Assembly: GCA_007922225.1 (NCBI GenBank) | Contig: ML679974.1 | Location: 5,073,105-5,137,104 of the forward strand | From: Emydura subglobosa | Lineage: Eukaryota > Chordata > Testudines > Chelidae | Length of the DNA stretch: 64,000 nt | Reading direction: 5' to 3' | Shown here: one piece after another, positions 35,469-44,530 of the stretch | Layout of the letters: each line of letters starts with the position of its first letter | Numbering within the stretch: the first letter of the stretch is position 1 | Made by a program: the position numbers and the translations under genes | Notes under the pieces: model-generated | Told to the model about the DNA's origin: nothing | Seen by the model: only the letters and a program-made list of their open reading frames with translations | Databases searched by the model: none

Positions 35469-37317
35469 GAGTGGCAGGGGATAACCTCGGACCGCTGGGT
35501 GCTCAGCGTAGTGAAACGAGGCTATGCTCTTCAACTCTCGGCGTTCCCACCGGACTCTCCCCCTACCCCGTCCCTCTTCAGGGACCCATCTCACGAGCTA
35601 CTCCTCGTCCAAGAGGTTCACTCTCTTCTCTGCCTAGGGGCGGTAGAGGAAGTTCCTCCTTCGGAGAGGGGCAGGGGGTTCTATTCCCGGTATTTCCTTA
35701 TCCCCAAGGCAAAGGGAGGCCTGCGGCCTATTCTAGACCTTCGCCGCCTCAACAGGTTTATCAGATGCCTCAAATTCCGTATGCTCTCCCTAGCCTCTAT
35801 TATTTCCGCTCTGGATCCAGGGGATTGGTATGCTGCCCTCGATTTAAAGGACGCCTATTTCCATATTTCTATCCTCCCTGGGCACAGACGTTTTCTTCGC
35901 TTTATGGTAGCGGGTGCCCACTACCAGTTTTCGGCCTTATCTTTTGGCCTCTCCTCAGCACCCAGGGTTTTCACAAAATGCATGGCGGTGGTAGCTGCCC
36001 ACCTCCGGCGCAGAGGCGTCCAGATATTCCCCTACCTCGACGATTGGTTAATACGGGGAAGATCCAGGGTTCATGTACAGAACAGTCTAGCCCTAGCCTG
36101 CGCAACTTCCACCAGACTGGGCCTGCTCATCAACGAGCAGAAGTCCACACTCACCCCAGTGCAGCGCATAGACTTTATCAGGGCCACCCTAGATGCAGTC
36201 CAAGCCAGGGCCTTCCTCCCTCTGGCCCGATTCCAGACCATGACCGCCATCATTCGGGAGTTATTCAGGTTCCCCACGACGACAGCCAGGCGCTGCCTTC
36301 AGCTGTTGGGACACATGGCGGCATGTACATATGTGGTGAGACTAGCTCGCCTCAAACTCAGGCCTCTCCAAGGTTGGCTGACTTCGGTGTACACCCCATC
36401 CAGACATTCACTCTCCAAGGTGGTCACAATCCCAGCCCAGGTACTAACGTCCCTCAACTGGTGGACAGACCCGAGGGAGGTACTTCGGGGGGTTCCCTTT
36501 GCAGAATTAACCCCATCTGTGACGCTGATAACGGACGCTTCCGATGTGGGCTGGGGAGCCCACATGAGCCGAGACCTCAGTACGCAGGGTCTGTGGTCGC
36601 CTCACGAACTACACCTCCACATCAGTGTCGGAGAGCTACAAGCAGTCCGTTTCGCCTGCAAGGTCTTCCTCAGGTTCCTAATGGGCAGAGTAGTGCATGT
36701 CCTCACGGACAATACAGCGGCCATGTTTTATATAAACAGGCAGCGGGGGGCACGCTCCTCCGCTCTGTGCCAGGAAGCCATACAGCTATGGGACCTTGCG
36801 GTGAGGCACGATTTTCACCTTTCTGCCTCTCACCTCCCAGGGGTCAGGAACGATGAGGCAGACCGCCTCAGCAGGTCGTTCTTACCCCGCCACGATTGGT
36901 CGCTCCACGAGGAGGTGGCGTCTTTTCTCTTCCACAAGTGGGGGACTCCCCAACTAGACCTGTTCGCCTCTGCGTGGAACAAGAAGTGCCCGAGGTTCTG
37001 CTCACTCTGGGGACGCGAGCAGGGCTCCCTCTCGGACACCTTTCTAATAGACTGGACGGGGCCCCTGATGTATGCGTTTCCCCCCCGTCCCATTACTCTC
37101 CAGAGTGCTCTTGAAAGTCAAGAGAGACAGAGCGAATGTTATCCTCATTGCACCAGCCTGGCCCCGGCAACACTGGTTCAGTATGCTATTGGACATGTCC
37201 ATTGCCGAGCCAATACCGCTTCCGAGGCGTTATGACCTCCTCTCCCAGGACCGGGGCCGTCTTCTACACCCGGACCTGGACTCCCTCCACCTGACTGCAT
37301 GGAGGCTATGTGGTTAA
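35469..37317 (+). pseudogene. DIRS copy 1 reverse transcriptase / RNase H
   Basis: Copies the element RNA and removes the RNA strand. Counting residues from 35499: 'LDLKDAYFHI' at 114-123 (first catalytic Asp), 'YLDDW' at 179-183 (catalytic YxDD), then RNase H with TDAS at 345-348, GEL at 378-380, TDN at 403-405 and NDEAD at 451-455. The four RNase H acidic positions all look intact. After this comes 'LDLFASAWNKKCPRF' to the end, the position where DIRS elements carry a Dam-methylase-like region; I see no decisive catalytic motif there. Defects: TGA at 35466-35468 just upstream of conserved 'EWQGITSDRWV', and a 1-nt insertion near 37075-37087 (copy 2 lacks it). The ORF ends at TAA 37315. Confidence 0.85.
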
Positions 37318-38329
37318 CAGAGGGAGAGAGAGCCTGCTCAACACAAGTACAGCAGGTTCTGCTAGGGAGCAGGAAGCCTTCCACTCAGGTGCTGTATAAG
37401 GCTAAATGGAAGCGCTTTACCTTTTGGGCGGAATCCCGGGGGATCTTACCCAACTCATCGCCCATACAGGCAATCCTAGAGTACCTCCTACACTTAAAGA
37501 TGCAGGGCCTTGCACTAGCCTCCCTGAGGGTATACCTGGCGGCCATCTCGGCCTTCCACCAGCCGATGGAAGGGAGGTCTATCTTCTCTCATCCTATGTC
37601 CTGTAGGTTCCTGAAAGGGATAGAGAGATTATATCCGCAGGTCCGTGACTTGGTTCTCTCCATGTTAACGGGACACCCATTTGAGCCCATGGCTACATGC
37701 CCTTTGCTGTCCTTTCCTGGAAGGTGGCCTTCCTAGTAGTCATTACATCGGCTAGACGGGTCTCCGAGTTGAGAGCTTTGACCTCGGAGCCCCCTTATAC
37801 TGTCTTCTATAAAGACAAAGTGAGGCTGAGACCCCACCCAGCATTCTTACCTAAGGTGGTGTCTCAGTTTCACTGTAACCAAGACATTTTCCTCCCCGTG
37901 TTCTTTCCCAAACCACACAGATCGGAGGCAGAGCAGAGATGGCATTCCCTGGACGTCAGGAGGGCCCTGGCCTATTATATCGATCGTACAAGGCCATTCA
38001 GGAGGTCAACCCAACTGTTCGTCGCTGTCGCGGACAGAATGAAGGGCTTACCTGTCTCTTCGCAACGCATCTCTGCGTGGATCACCGCCTGTATATGTAC
38101 CTGTTACGATCAGGCGAAGGTGCCGCTTCCCGGAACTGTGACGGCACACTCGACCAGAGCCCAGGCCTCATCAGCGGCCTTCCTGGAGCGGATGCCACTG
38201 ATGGACATCTGCAGGGCAGCGACCTGGTCATCAGTCTATACCTTCTCCTCTCATTACGCCATCATGCAACAGGCAAGAGAGGACGCGGTTGTCGGCAGAG
38301 CTGTCCCAAGAAGGGCTACTCGACAGTGA
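37299..38329 (+). pseudogene. DIRS copy 1 tyrosine recombinase (YR)
   Basis: Integrates the circular DNA product. The ATG at 37299 lies inside the end of the RT ORF (19-nt overlap), as in copy 2. The N-terminal part holds a core-binding-like helix region ('KWKRFTFWAESRGIL', 'AILEYLLHLKMQGLALASL'). A 1-nt deletion near 37705 (against copy 2) moves the frame. The catalytic part is open from 37697: Arg in 'TSARRVSELRAL', 'HSTR' (HxxR) at residues 151-154 of that segment, Trp 177 in 'AATWSSVYTFSS' and the nucleophile candidate Tyr 187 in 'SSHYAIM'. All of the expected R...HxxR...W...Y residues are present. It ends 38329. Confidence 0.85.
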
Positions 38330-38362
38330 CTCCTACCCGCCTCCAAGGTATGGCCACATAAT

Positions 38363-38463
38363 CACCTATATTGGAATGCATATGAGCAATCACTTGAAGA
38401 GAGAAAACAAGCTTACTTACCAGTAACTGTTGTTCTTCGAGATGTGTTGCTCATATTCATTCC
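38363..38463 (+). repeat. DIRS copy 1 internal complementary region (ICR)
   Basis: Two adjacent halves. 38363-38408 is the inverted complement of the left outer end (33178-33222). 38411-38463 is the inverted complement of the right outer end (38652-38712). In the DIRS replication model this region templates the junction that closes the element into a circle; that role is established knowledge for the group, while the pairing is seen here directly. Confidence 0.85.
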
Positions 38464-38568
38464 AAACCCACCCTCCGTCCCCGCTGTCGGAGTCGGCAGA
38501 AAGAAGGGACTGGGGGCCACGGGGTCGGCAGGGTCCCTATATACCGTGACATGAGCGCGGCACTCCAG

Positions 38569-38715
38569 GGGGCGCAGGAGCCGACCCGCAGGGAGTTGCT
38601 AGGGGCAGAAAAGCTTCCGGAGGCTCGTGCACGGGGCGCGCACTCACCTATATTGGAATGAATATGAGCAACACATCTCGAAGAACAACAGTTACTGGTA
38701 AGTAACCTTGTTTTT
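38569..38715 (+). repeat. DIRS copy 1 right inverted terminus
   Basis: Inverted partner of 33181-33301. The outer end is longer than the left one by 'cagttactggtaagtaac', and only the ICR matches this extension. A TATA-like 'ccctatataccg' lies just inside (38535-38546). Confidence 0.8.
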
Positions 38716-38904
38716 CATACTGTTGCCCCCCGAAGAGCCATTAAGTTCTTTCCATGAGTTATCCAAAATACTAGTATTTAATATAATTATTTCAGGTGAA
38801 AAATCAATTGTTGGGCTTAATAAATAAGATAAGAAATATTCAATTTCAGATCAAAATTAATGAGCATAGCACTTTAAAGACTAACAAATTTAATTTCTGC
38901 AGGC

Positions 38905-38942
38905 ATAAACTTTCGTGGGCTGCAATCCACTTCGCCAGATGC
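38905..38942 (-). ncRNA. Decayed hammerhead-ribozyme-like motif
   Basis: On the - strand the order is CTGGCGA (38938-38932), a small hairpin 'AGTGG...CCCAC', then CGAAAG (38915-38910). That is the layout of a hammerhead core (CUGAUGA, stem II, GAAA) with two core substitutions, so it is probably inactive now. Penelope-like elements are known to carry hammerhead motifs in their terminal repeats, which supports the reading. Folding was not computed. Confidence 0.4.
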
Positions 38943-38967
38943 AAGAAATAGAAATCAGATAAGGGGT

Positions 38968-38969
<2 letters not shown>

Positions 38970-39006
<37 letters not shown>

Positions 39007-39028
39007 TGTGCGTGCGCGCACGCACGCA
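38970..39028. repeat. 59-nt alternating purine-pyrimidine tract (TG/CG/CA)
   Basis: A (TG)n microsatellite that passes without interruption into 'tgcgcgtgtgcgtgcgcgca' and 'cgcacgca'. Every step alternates pyrimidine and purine. Such tracts are prone to Z-DNA and to slippage. Confidence 0.85.
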
Positions 39029-39142
39029 AGGGTAAGGAACAACAATGGGGAGGCTAGGTGTTAGCAAAGTCTGTTCAGTTAGCGTAGATGAGGCCTATTC
39101 ACAACCATTCATTAGAAGGTGAGAATGTGTGAACAGTGACAA

Positions 39143-39490
39143 TTACTTCTTGTAATGAGATAACCATTCCCTGTTCAGACTCAGTTTGATTGTGTCAAGT
39201 TTGCATAGGAGTTCCAGCTCTGCGGGGTTTCTCGCTGAAGTTTGTTTTTGAAGTGTTTTTTGTAGAAGTATGGCAACTTTCAAATCAGCTACAGAGTGTC
39301 CTGGGAGATTGAAGTGCTCTCTGAGTGGTTTATGGATGTTACCATTTTTTATGTCTGATTTGTGTCCATTTATTCTTTTGTGTAGTGACAGTCCGGTTTG
39401 ACCAATGTACATGGCAGAGGGTCATTGCTGGCACATGATGGCATATATTACATTAGTAGATGTGCAGGTGAATGAGTTCCTTATGGAGTG
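39143..39490 (-). pseudogene. Penelope-like GIY-YIG endonuclease remnant
   Basis: On the - strand, 'TSTNVIYAIMCQQ' is followed by a TGA where a Cys would be expected, then 'MYIGQTGLSLHKRINGHKSD' and 'REHFNLPGHSVADLKVAIL', ending in a helix with 'NPAELELLCKLDTIKLSLNR'. This is the order of the GIY-YIG domain of Penelope-like elements: the YIGQTG start, the Arg in KRINGH, the His in EHFN-x-PGH. The internal stop and the missing RT show it is inactive. Confidence 0.8.
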
Positions 39491-39545
39491 AAATAGTGTG
39501 ACGTGCTGTTTATTGTGTCTGCAGTAGCTTCAAAGGACTAATATT

Positions 39546-42500
39546 AATCAGAATCTCTCAGGCTGGCTTTGTGCTTCTTGGCCTGAATTCAAAGGGTTGT
39601 GAATGACATTACAGTCTCCCAGAAGGAGGAAATGAAACCATTCTGACTGTTTGGTGCCAGTGATGTAACATATCCAAAAATCTCTGGATATGTTTGTTTT
39701 GTGACAGCAAAGTCAGTTTTTATAGTGAAATTGAAGTTTTGTACTAACCTTCCTGTTTTGCCTAGTATGGGTCTGATCCTGAGTTTTCAGCAATGTATAG
39801 CCCTCAGGTGATTCACTGAATAATGCTACAGTCACAGATTTCATGTTTTTAGGTGGATACATTTTAGTAAGAAACTACAGTTCTAAACAGACTATTTTTA
39901 GCGAGTCAGATGTATGGATATTGGTTATCTATTCCTTAAATTGTGTGTGCGTGTGCGCGCAGTTTATCAAAGAAAGTATCCTAAATTAAATAACAATTTT
40001 ACAGGAATTAGCAGTTACTTATTATATGTAACCCTTTGATATAATGTACGATTTTCTTAATGATGAGTACTTTATATCCAGAGCTGCTCTTGAAGTTTTA
40101 GAAGCACCTTGCACCACTCCACATTCCATCAATTTTCAAGGTATACTCATGGACCTAAAGCAACACTTCTGAAGAGTGAATCAGGCAATTTAATATGTTT
40201 GAAAATTAAACTAAATACTTAACAATTTTGTGGTCTAATTTACATAATAATTAGATCAGGATCTCTTCATTTTTGCTGTGAGCCCCAAGTGCCTCAGACT
40301 CAGTCAGTAAAAAAAAAAAAAAAAAGCTTCTTTCATTAGTTACAACCATAATAGTGTGCTTTTGAAATATGTATGAGATTTGTAAATTAGCTCAAGAATC
40401 AACTCTAAGACATTTGAGGTCTTTCACCCAAACTCCACATGAGTCCTATATACTATGAAAGCTTAACACTGACTCTTTCCAATGGTTTATATGTAGTATG
40501 TTGCCCAGCAGTATAGTTGAGAGGTCCAAGTAAGTCCTGAAAGCCATTTTGATGAAACATTTTATGAATATATACGCTTGTATGTAATGTAAGGGTATTC
40601 GATGTGTTAAATGTTAAGTTTGTTTTTCAACATGAGCACCTTTGCAAGTAAATTTTTACTTGTAAATATTATACAAACTAACTTTTAGATTGTCCTCTTA
40701 TAAGGTATTATTACCTTCCCACCATCATGCCGATGTGGCTTGGCAATCCAAAAGCCTGGCTCAAATTTCAGATGATAAAGTATGTAGGTTTTCAGTTCTT
40801 TATCTAAATCCAATGGATTGTTTGTATACCTGTGCGATTCTTTCTTGAGATGGATGATCTTTTTCATAGTCTTTAACTCCAATTTAACAGCTGTTTCTGT
40901 AAATTGCTTTTGATGGCTCATAACTGGTGTCCCTCATAGTTCCAGTTGGAATTATATAAACTGCTTAGCTGGCAATTTTTCTCTCTCTCTATAAGATGCC
41001 CTCCCCAAAAAAATATATCTGACTACTACATATATCTTTAAATACTCTTGATTCCTTAGTTAGAAATCACATCTGTTTCCTGTGCTGCTGCTGATTGTCA
41101 GCCATGACTTTTTCAGTTTTGGCTGTTTGAATTATTCTAAAATTCTAGATTATTTTATTGTTAGTTTTGTAAATTACCGATGTCTTTTTTTTCTCCTCCA
41201 TAAATCCTAAATCTTCTGAATTACATTATAGTCAGATGTCTTCATTTCAGTGGTCCCAGCAGGCATTAGATTTTTGCTGTGTACATTTTTGCTGGGTAAC
41301 CTCTCAGATAGAATTATTTTCTTAAGCTGAATCCTTGACCTGAGATTTGCCTTTGACTCCCTTTATCCTCTCCACCTTTTGGTGGTGATTGCAACGTTCG
41401 TCTCTTAGGCTCTACTGTGTTTGCCAACTTCCTCTCTATTATTAAACTATGTGGAGACTTCTGATGTATACTGTGTTGTGTTGCTTCATCGCTTATGTTT
41501 ACTGCATCCCTGCTATATCCTCTGAGAAGCCTTAAAAAGGACAGAGGTCCGAAATGTAGAATATTCAATTTTATTTGTGTAAGATAGCTGCAAATTCTTA
41601 CGTAACTTTGTAGACGTCTGAATATTTTTTTGTTTTTAATAAGTAATCCAAGTTGCATTCAGAGTCTTGTGTAAGGTTTGATTTGACTCTATATGGAAAG
41701 ATGGGGTGACATTCATACAGGTACAGAGAACTGGAACGAGGCCCTCTAACATTTAAGTTCTGCATAGAACTGCTTAAAGGGAGCTTGCTGGCTAGGCAGC
41801 TGCACAGAGGAGCTTGTGTTCCCAGTACATGCAAAGAAAAAAAGTCTGCATACTGGCCCCACATAGGCCAATATGCAAGGCCAACATTGGACACAAGCTA
41901 GGGGAAGGACTGCAAATCTGAGTTTGTGTGGATCCAGTAACCCAGACAACGTGCACAGGATTCGCTGTTGCCCTACTCCTGCCTATAAACTGGAATATCA
42001 ACCTGGTCGTCTGCTGGAGTGGATTTTACTCATGCTTTGTGCAGATGGAGTGGATTTTACCCAAGGATTTGATCCTGCCTGATTTGATTTCAGTTGTTCA
42101 TGAAATCCATAGCTAATAAATTATGAGGTTGTGTGTGTAAAAGCCTTATTGACTTGAGTTGGGGATGGCTATGTTATTCTAGAATGGTAAAGCCACTTGC
42201 GAGTTTTGTGGGTCATTTCAAATGAGCTCCTGCTAAAACATCATATTTAATCAAACTATCATGTATTTCATAGATATCACATATTTTACAGAAAAACTAT
42301 TTTAGAAATGTTTCAGAGTTTTTAAACATTTAATTGGTACACTTTTTTATATCCCTCCACCCAATAAAGCCAGGTTGTTTTACTAAACAATCTTGATATA
42401 GACCAAAGAGGGAGAGACCAATTATAAGCAGGAATGGGGGGGTTGGTGGGAGAGAAGAGAAATAAGGAAATGCTGCTCTAGTAGGTTTTTTGTTTTTGTT

Positions 42501-42819
42501 TTTAAATGGAGTTTGTTTTAAACTGCTGGGAGATTTGGAATAAAGGAAATAGCCTGTGTAATGATTTGTTGTTTGTGTTGCTGTGGCTTGGTCCAGGCAC
42601 CCATCGGGCCTGAGCCATCAGTTCCTGCTTTGGCCTGCTCCATGGAAAGTCTGTTGGATGCAGGTGTTGGAGTGATGAGATGGCCAAAATGAGTTCATGA
42701 AGAAAATGTGTTCTACAGCAATGTTTGTTTGTTGTACAATAGATGGTGTATAAGAGCCTTGCATTTGATGTAATAGCAGAGCAGCATATGATTAAATTGA
42801 AAGCAGTATGATATAATTG
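39546..42819. other. Intronic sequence, little recognised
   Basis: Holds a 17-nt A run at 40309-40325, a second short CG/TG tract at about 39943-39961 and an exon-like reverse ORF (40685-40921, listed separately). The reverse ORFs at 41314-41949 have no domain that I recognise. Confidence 0.4.
40685..40921 (-). other. Unrecognised exon-like ORF (reverse strand)
   Basis: A 78-codon frame on the - strand, Lys/His-rich, with 'KKESHRYTNNPLDLDKELKT' and 'FEPGFWIAKPHRHDGGK'. Its codons look unlike the surrounding AT-rich noise. On that strand 'gacaccag' lies just before the ATG and 'GGGAAG|gtaataata' resembles a donor after the GGK codons (near 40717). I do not recognise the protein. It may be an exon of an overlapping gene, a retrocopy fragment, a piece of an unknown transposon, or chance. 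Confidence 0.3.
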
Positions 42820-43625
42820 TGACAAAGTGAGTATTTTCTGTAATATTTTTATGAAGATTGTGTGCCTCAGTTTCCCTCTGTAGTTTGTATTGCATCCAGT
42901 GGATGCAGGTGTTAACACTGCTCTTTGAACAGCATTGGAAACGTATGTGTCTCACCTTGCTGTCTGGGTGGAATGAATTGGTCGTTAAGAAACTAATTGA
43001 AACCAACCTAGATCAATAAAGGGTTTAGAGAGACAATGGAAGTCCCGAGGACTGTATGATCTATGCTCAATAGTGGGAGGCTGTGGCCGGTGGGGTTGTG
43101 AACTCAACATGCCCCTGCCTGGAGACAAAGAACACTCGTCTTGACATGCAGCACAGTCAGTGGATTTTTCCCGGCTCTTATCAGGATCCTTTTCAGCCTC
43201 ACATCCACACCTCATATCCTTGCTCATGGCAGACAGCACACTCTTCTGTTCTCTGGATCTTAGTAATAAAAAACAAGAGGTGGTCTGGTAATAGGCCTTT
43301 CAGTTCTTCTGAGCATGGAGTCCCCGATCACATAGACCTATCTCTTCCTGGTGTTGGAATTAATCTGTTTTGTATTCTCTCTTGAAGTCCTCTGTACATC
43401 ATACTCATTTTTCCTTAGGCTCAGGCTATCTCCATCATCTCTAGCCCTCTTCTGCAGGGACTGGCTTCCCTTCTTTTCTTCTTCACCTCTCCTGCCTGTT
43501 TCTCCTCCTCATTCCCCAGTGCAGCCAAACCTGTTGTTCAACTCCATTTCACCACCATTAGCTGGTCTCTTCCTCTGCGTTATCCTCATGGTCACATTTC
43601 CATGGATCACCCTCCTCTTCTGAGC
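42820..43625. other. Possible old LTR-element remnant, not assigned
   Basis: 'gtgtgcctcagtttccctct' at about 42859-42880 and the higher-GC block after 43020 resemble pieces common in old LTR elements of reptiles. I see no inverted or direct ends, no primer-binding site and no coding domain. The 90-138 codon frames are not convincing. Confidence 0.25.
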
Positions 43626-44394
43626 GGTGTTTTTGTTTGGCATGTGTCCGCAAATTGTGAGCTGTCTGTACCACCTCCTTTCTGGCATTATACCTTCTGA
43701 ATTCCATCGTCTTCAGCTGCATCTCTGATTTTTTAATTTACTCTGCCAAGAGCTCCATCAGGTGCCATTTCATGCATAAGTAGTATCCATCAGATGCCCA
43801 CTCAAGGATGATGTACATCCTGCAGTGTGTGGTTGAGTGTGACACAGTTTTCATTAGTTACCAGTATTTAACATGTATAAATTCACAACACTCAGGGTAT
43901 TTTAACAGTTCCATATATAAGGAAGAACAGTTCTCTTCTTCTGTAGCTAAACCAGACTGACTTCTAAATAACAATAATTTTATTTCTAAATTGGCATCCT
44001 GCCAAAATAGTCCAAGCACTGTGCAACATTATTTTAAACATAATAAATACACTGTAAACATTATTCATATTTTAAGAGATTTTTCCCTAAAATGAGTATA
44101 ATAAATTTGAGGGGATTGTGAGTACAAAGTGAAGGTAAAAATGGGGTAGAAAAGGAGAATGGAGAAGTGATGAGAGACTGAGACAGATGTCAAGGGGAAG
44201 CAAAGTATCAAAGGCACAGTTACTAACTAAAACAATAAATGACTCTGAGAGCTCAAAAAGGTATTTGAGAACATATTCTCATTAAGATGAGGCTCCAGGA
44301 CTCATGACTTGTACTAATAAGGGTTTATGAAACCAGCAGTGCCAAATTAGCCGATTCATCCATTTGTAGGTATCACATTTGTTTCAGAGGCACC
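43626..44394. other. Intronic sequence, nothing recognised
   Basis: AT-rich, no features seen. Confidence 0.4.
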
Positions 44395-44530
44395 TAGAGC
44401 CACATTTTTATAGATATTTAGTGCCTAAATATACAAATAGGCACCCAGTGGGATTTTCAAAAGTATCTAGATGCCTAACTCCTATTGAAATCAAATCTTT
44501 TCACTGAAATTGCTTCCATGGGATTGCACA
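44395..44530. repeat. Ancient interspersed repeat
   Basis: 'ttagtgcctaaatatacaaa', 'taggcacccagtgggatttt' and 'gatgcctaactcctattgaa' form a pattern found widely in sauropsid genomes as an old repeat of unclear class. Identified from memory of the pattern only. Confidence 0.45.

Larger units (their letters stand above)
33178..38715 (+). mobile_element. DIRS retrotransposon, copy 1 (5.5 kb, Gag-deleted)
   Basis: A DIRS-group element, which replicates through RNA but integrates with a tyrosine recombinase, so it has no LTRs and makes no target duplication. Order seen: left inverted terminus, Gag, RT/RNase H, YR, internal complementary region, right inverted terminus. Compared with copy 2 it lacks about 0.9 kb between the left ITR and Gag (joint near 33296-33304). 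It also carries stops in Gag (33701) and before RT (35466) and single-base frameshifts in RT and YR. It therefore cannot move by itself. The same 'ctctcttc' start and 'aacc-tgtttt' end occur in copy 2. No target duplication is visible. Confidence 0.9.
38860..39545 (-). mobile_element. Penelope-like element, 3' part (reverse strand)
   Basis: A Penelope-like retroelement piece on the - strand. From 5' to 3' on that strand: a 'NSFTCTSTNVIYAIMCQQ' segment (about 39490-39435), a GIY-YIG endonuclease remnant (to 39143), a UTR with an alternating CG/TG tract, and a terminal segment with a decayed hammerhead-like motif (38942-38905) ending at 'gactaacaaattt'. The RT is missing, so this copy is 5'-truncated. 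It lies just downstream of DIRS copy 1. Confidence 0.75.

Noticed and set aside
35471..36856. 461-codon + strand open frame
   Set aside because: It overlaps the RT/RNase H ORF in another frame and is Pro/Gly/Arg-rich low complexity. It is a shadow of the GC-rich RT sequence.
33178..38715. Reading the DIRS termini as retroviral LTRs or a CRISPR-like repeat
   Set aside because: The ends are inverted rather than direct, there is an ICR and a tyrosine recombinase instead of an integrase, and there is no spacer array.
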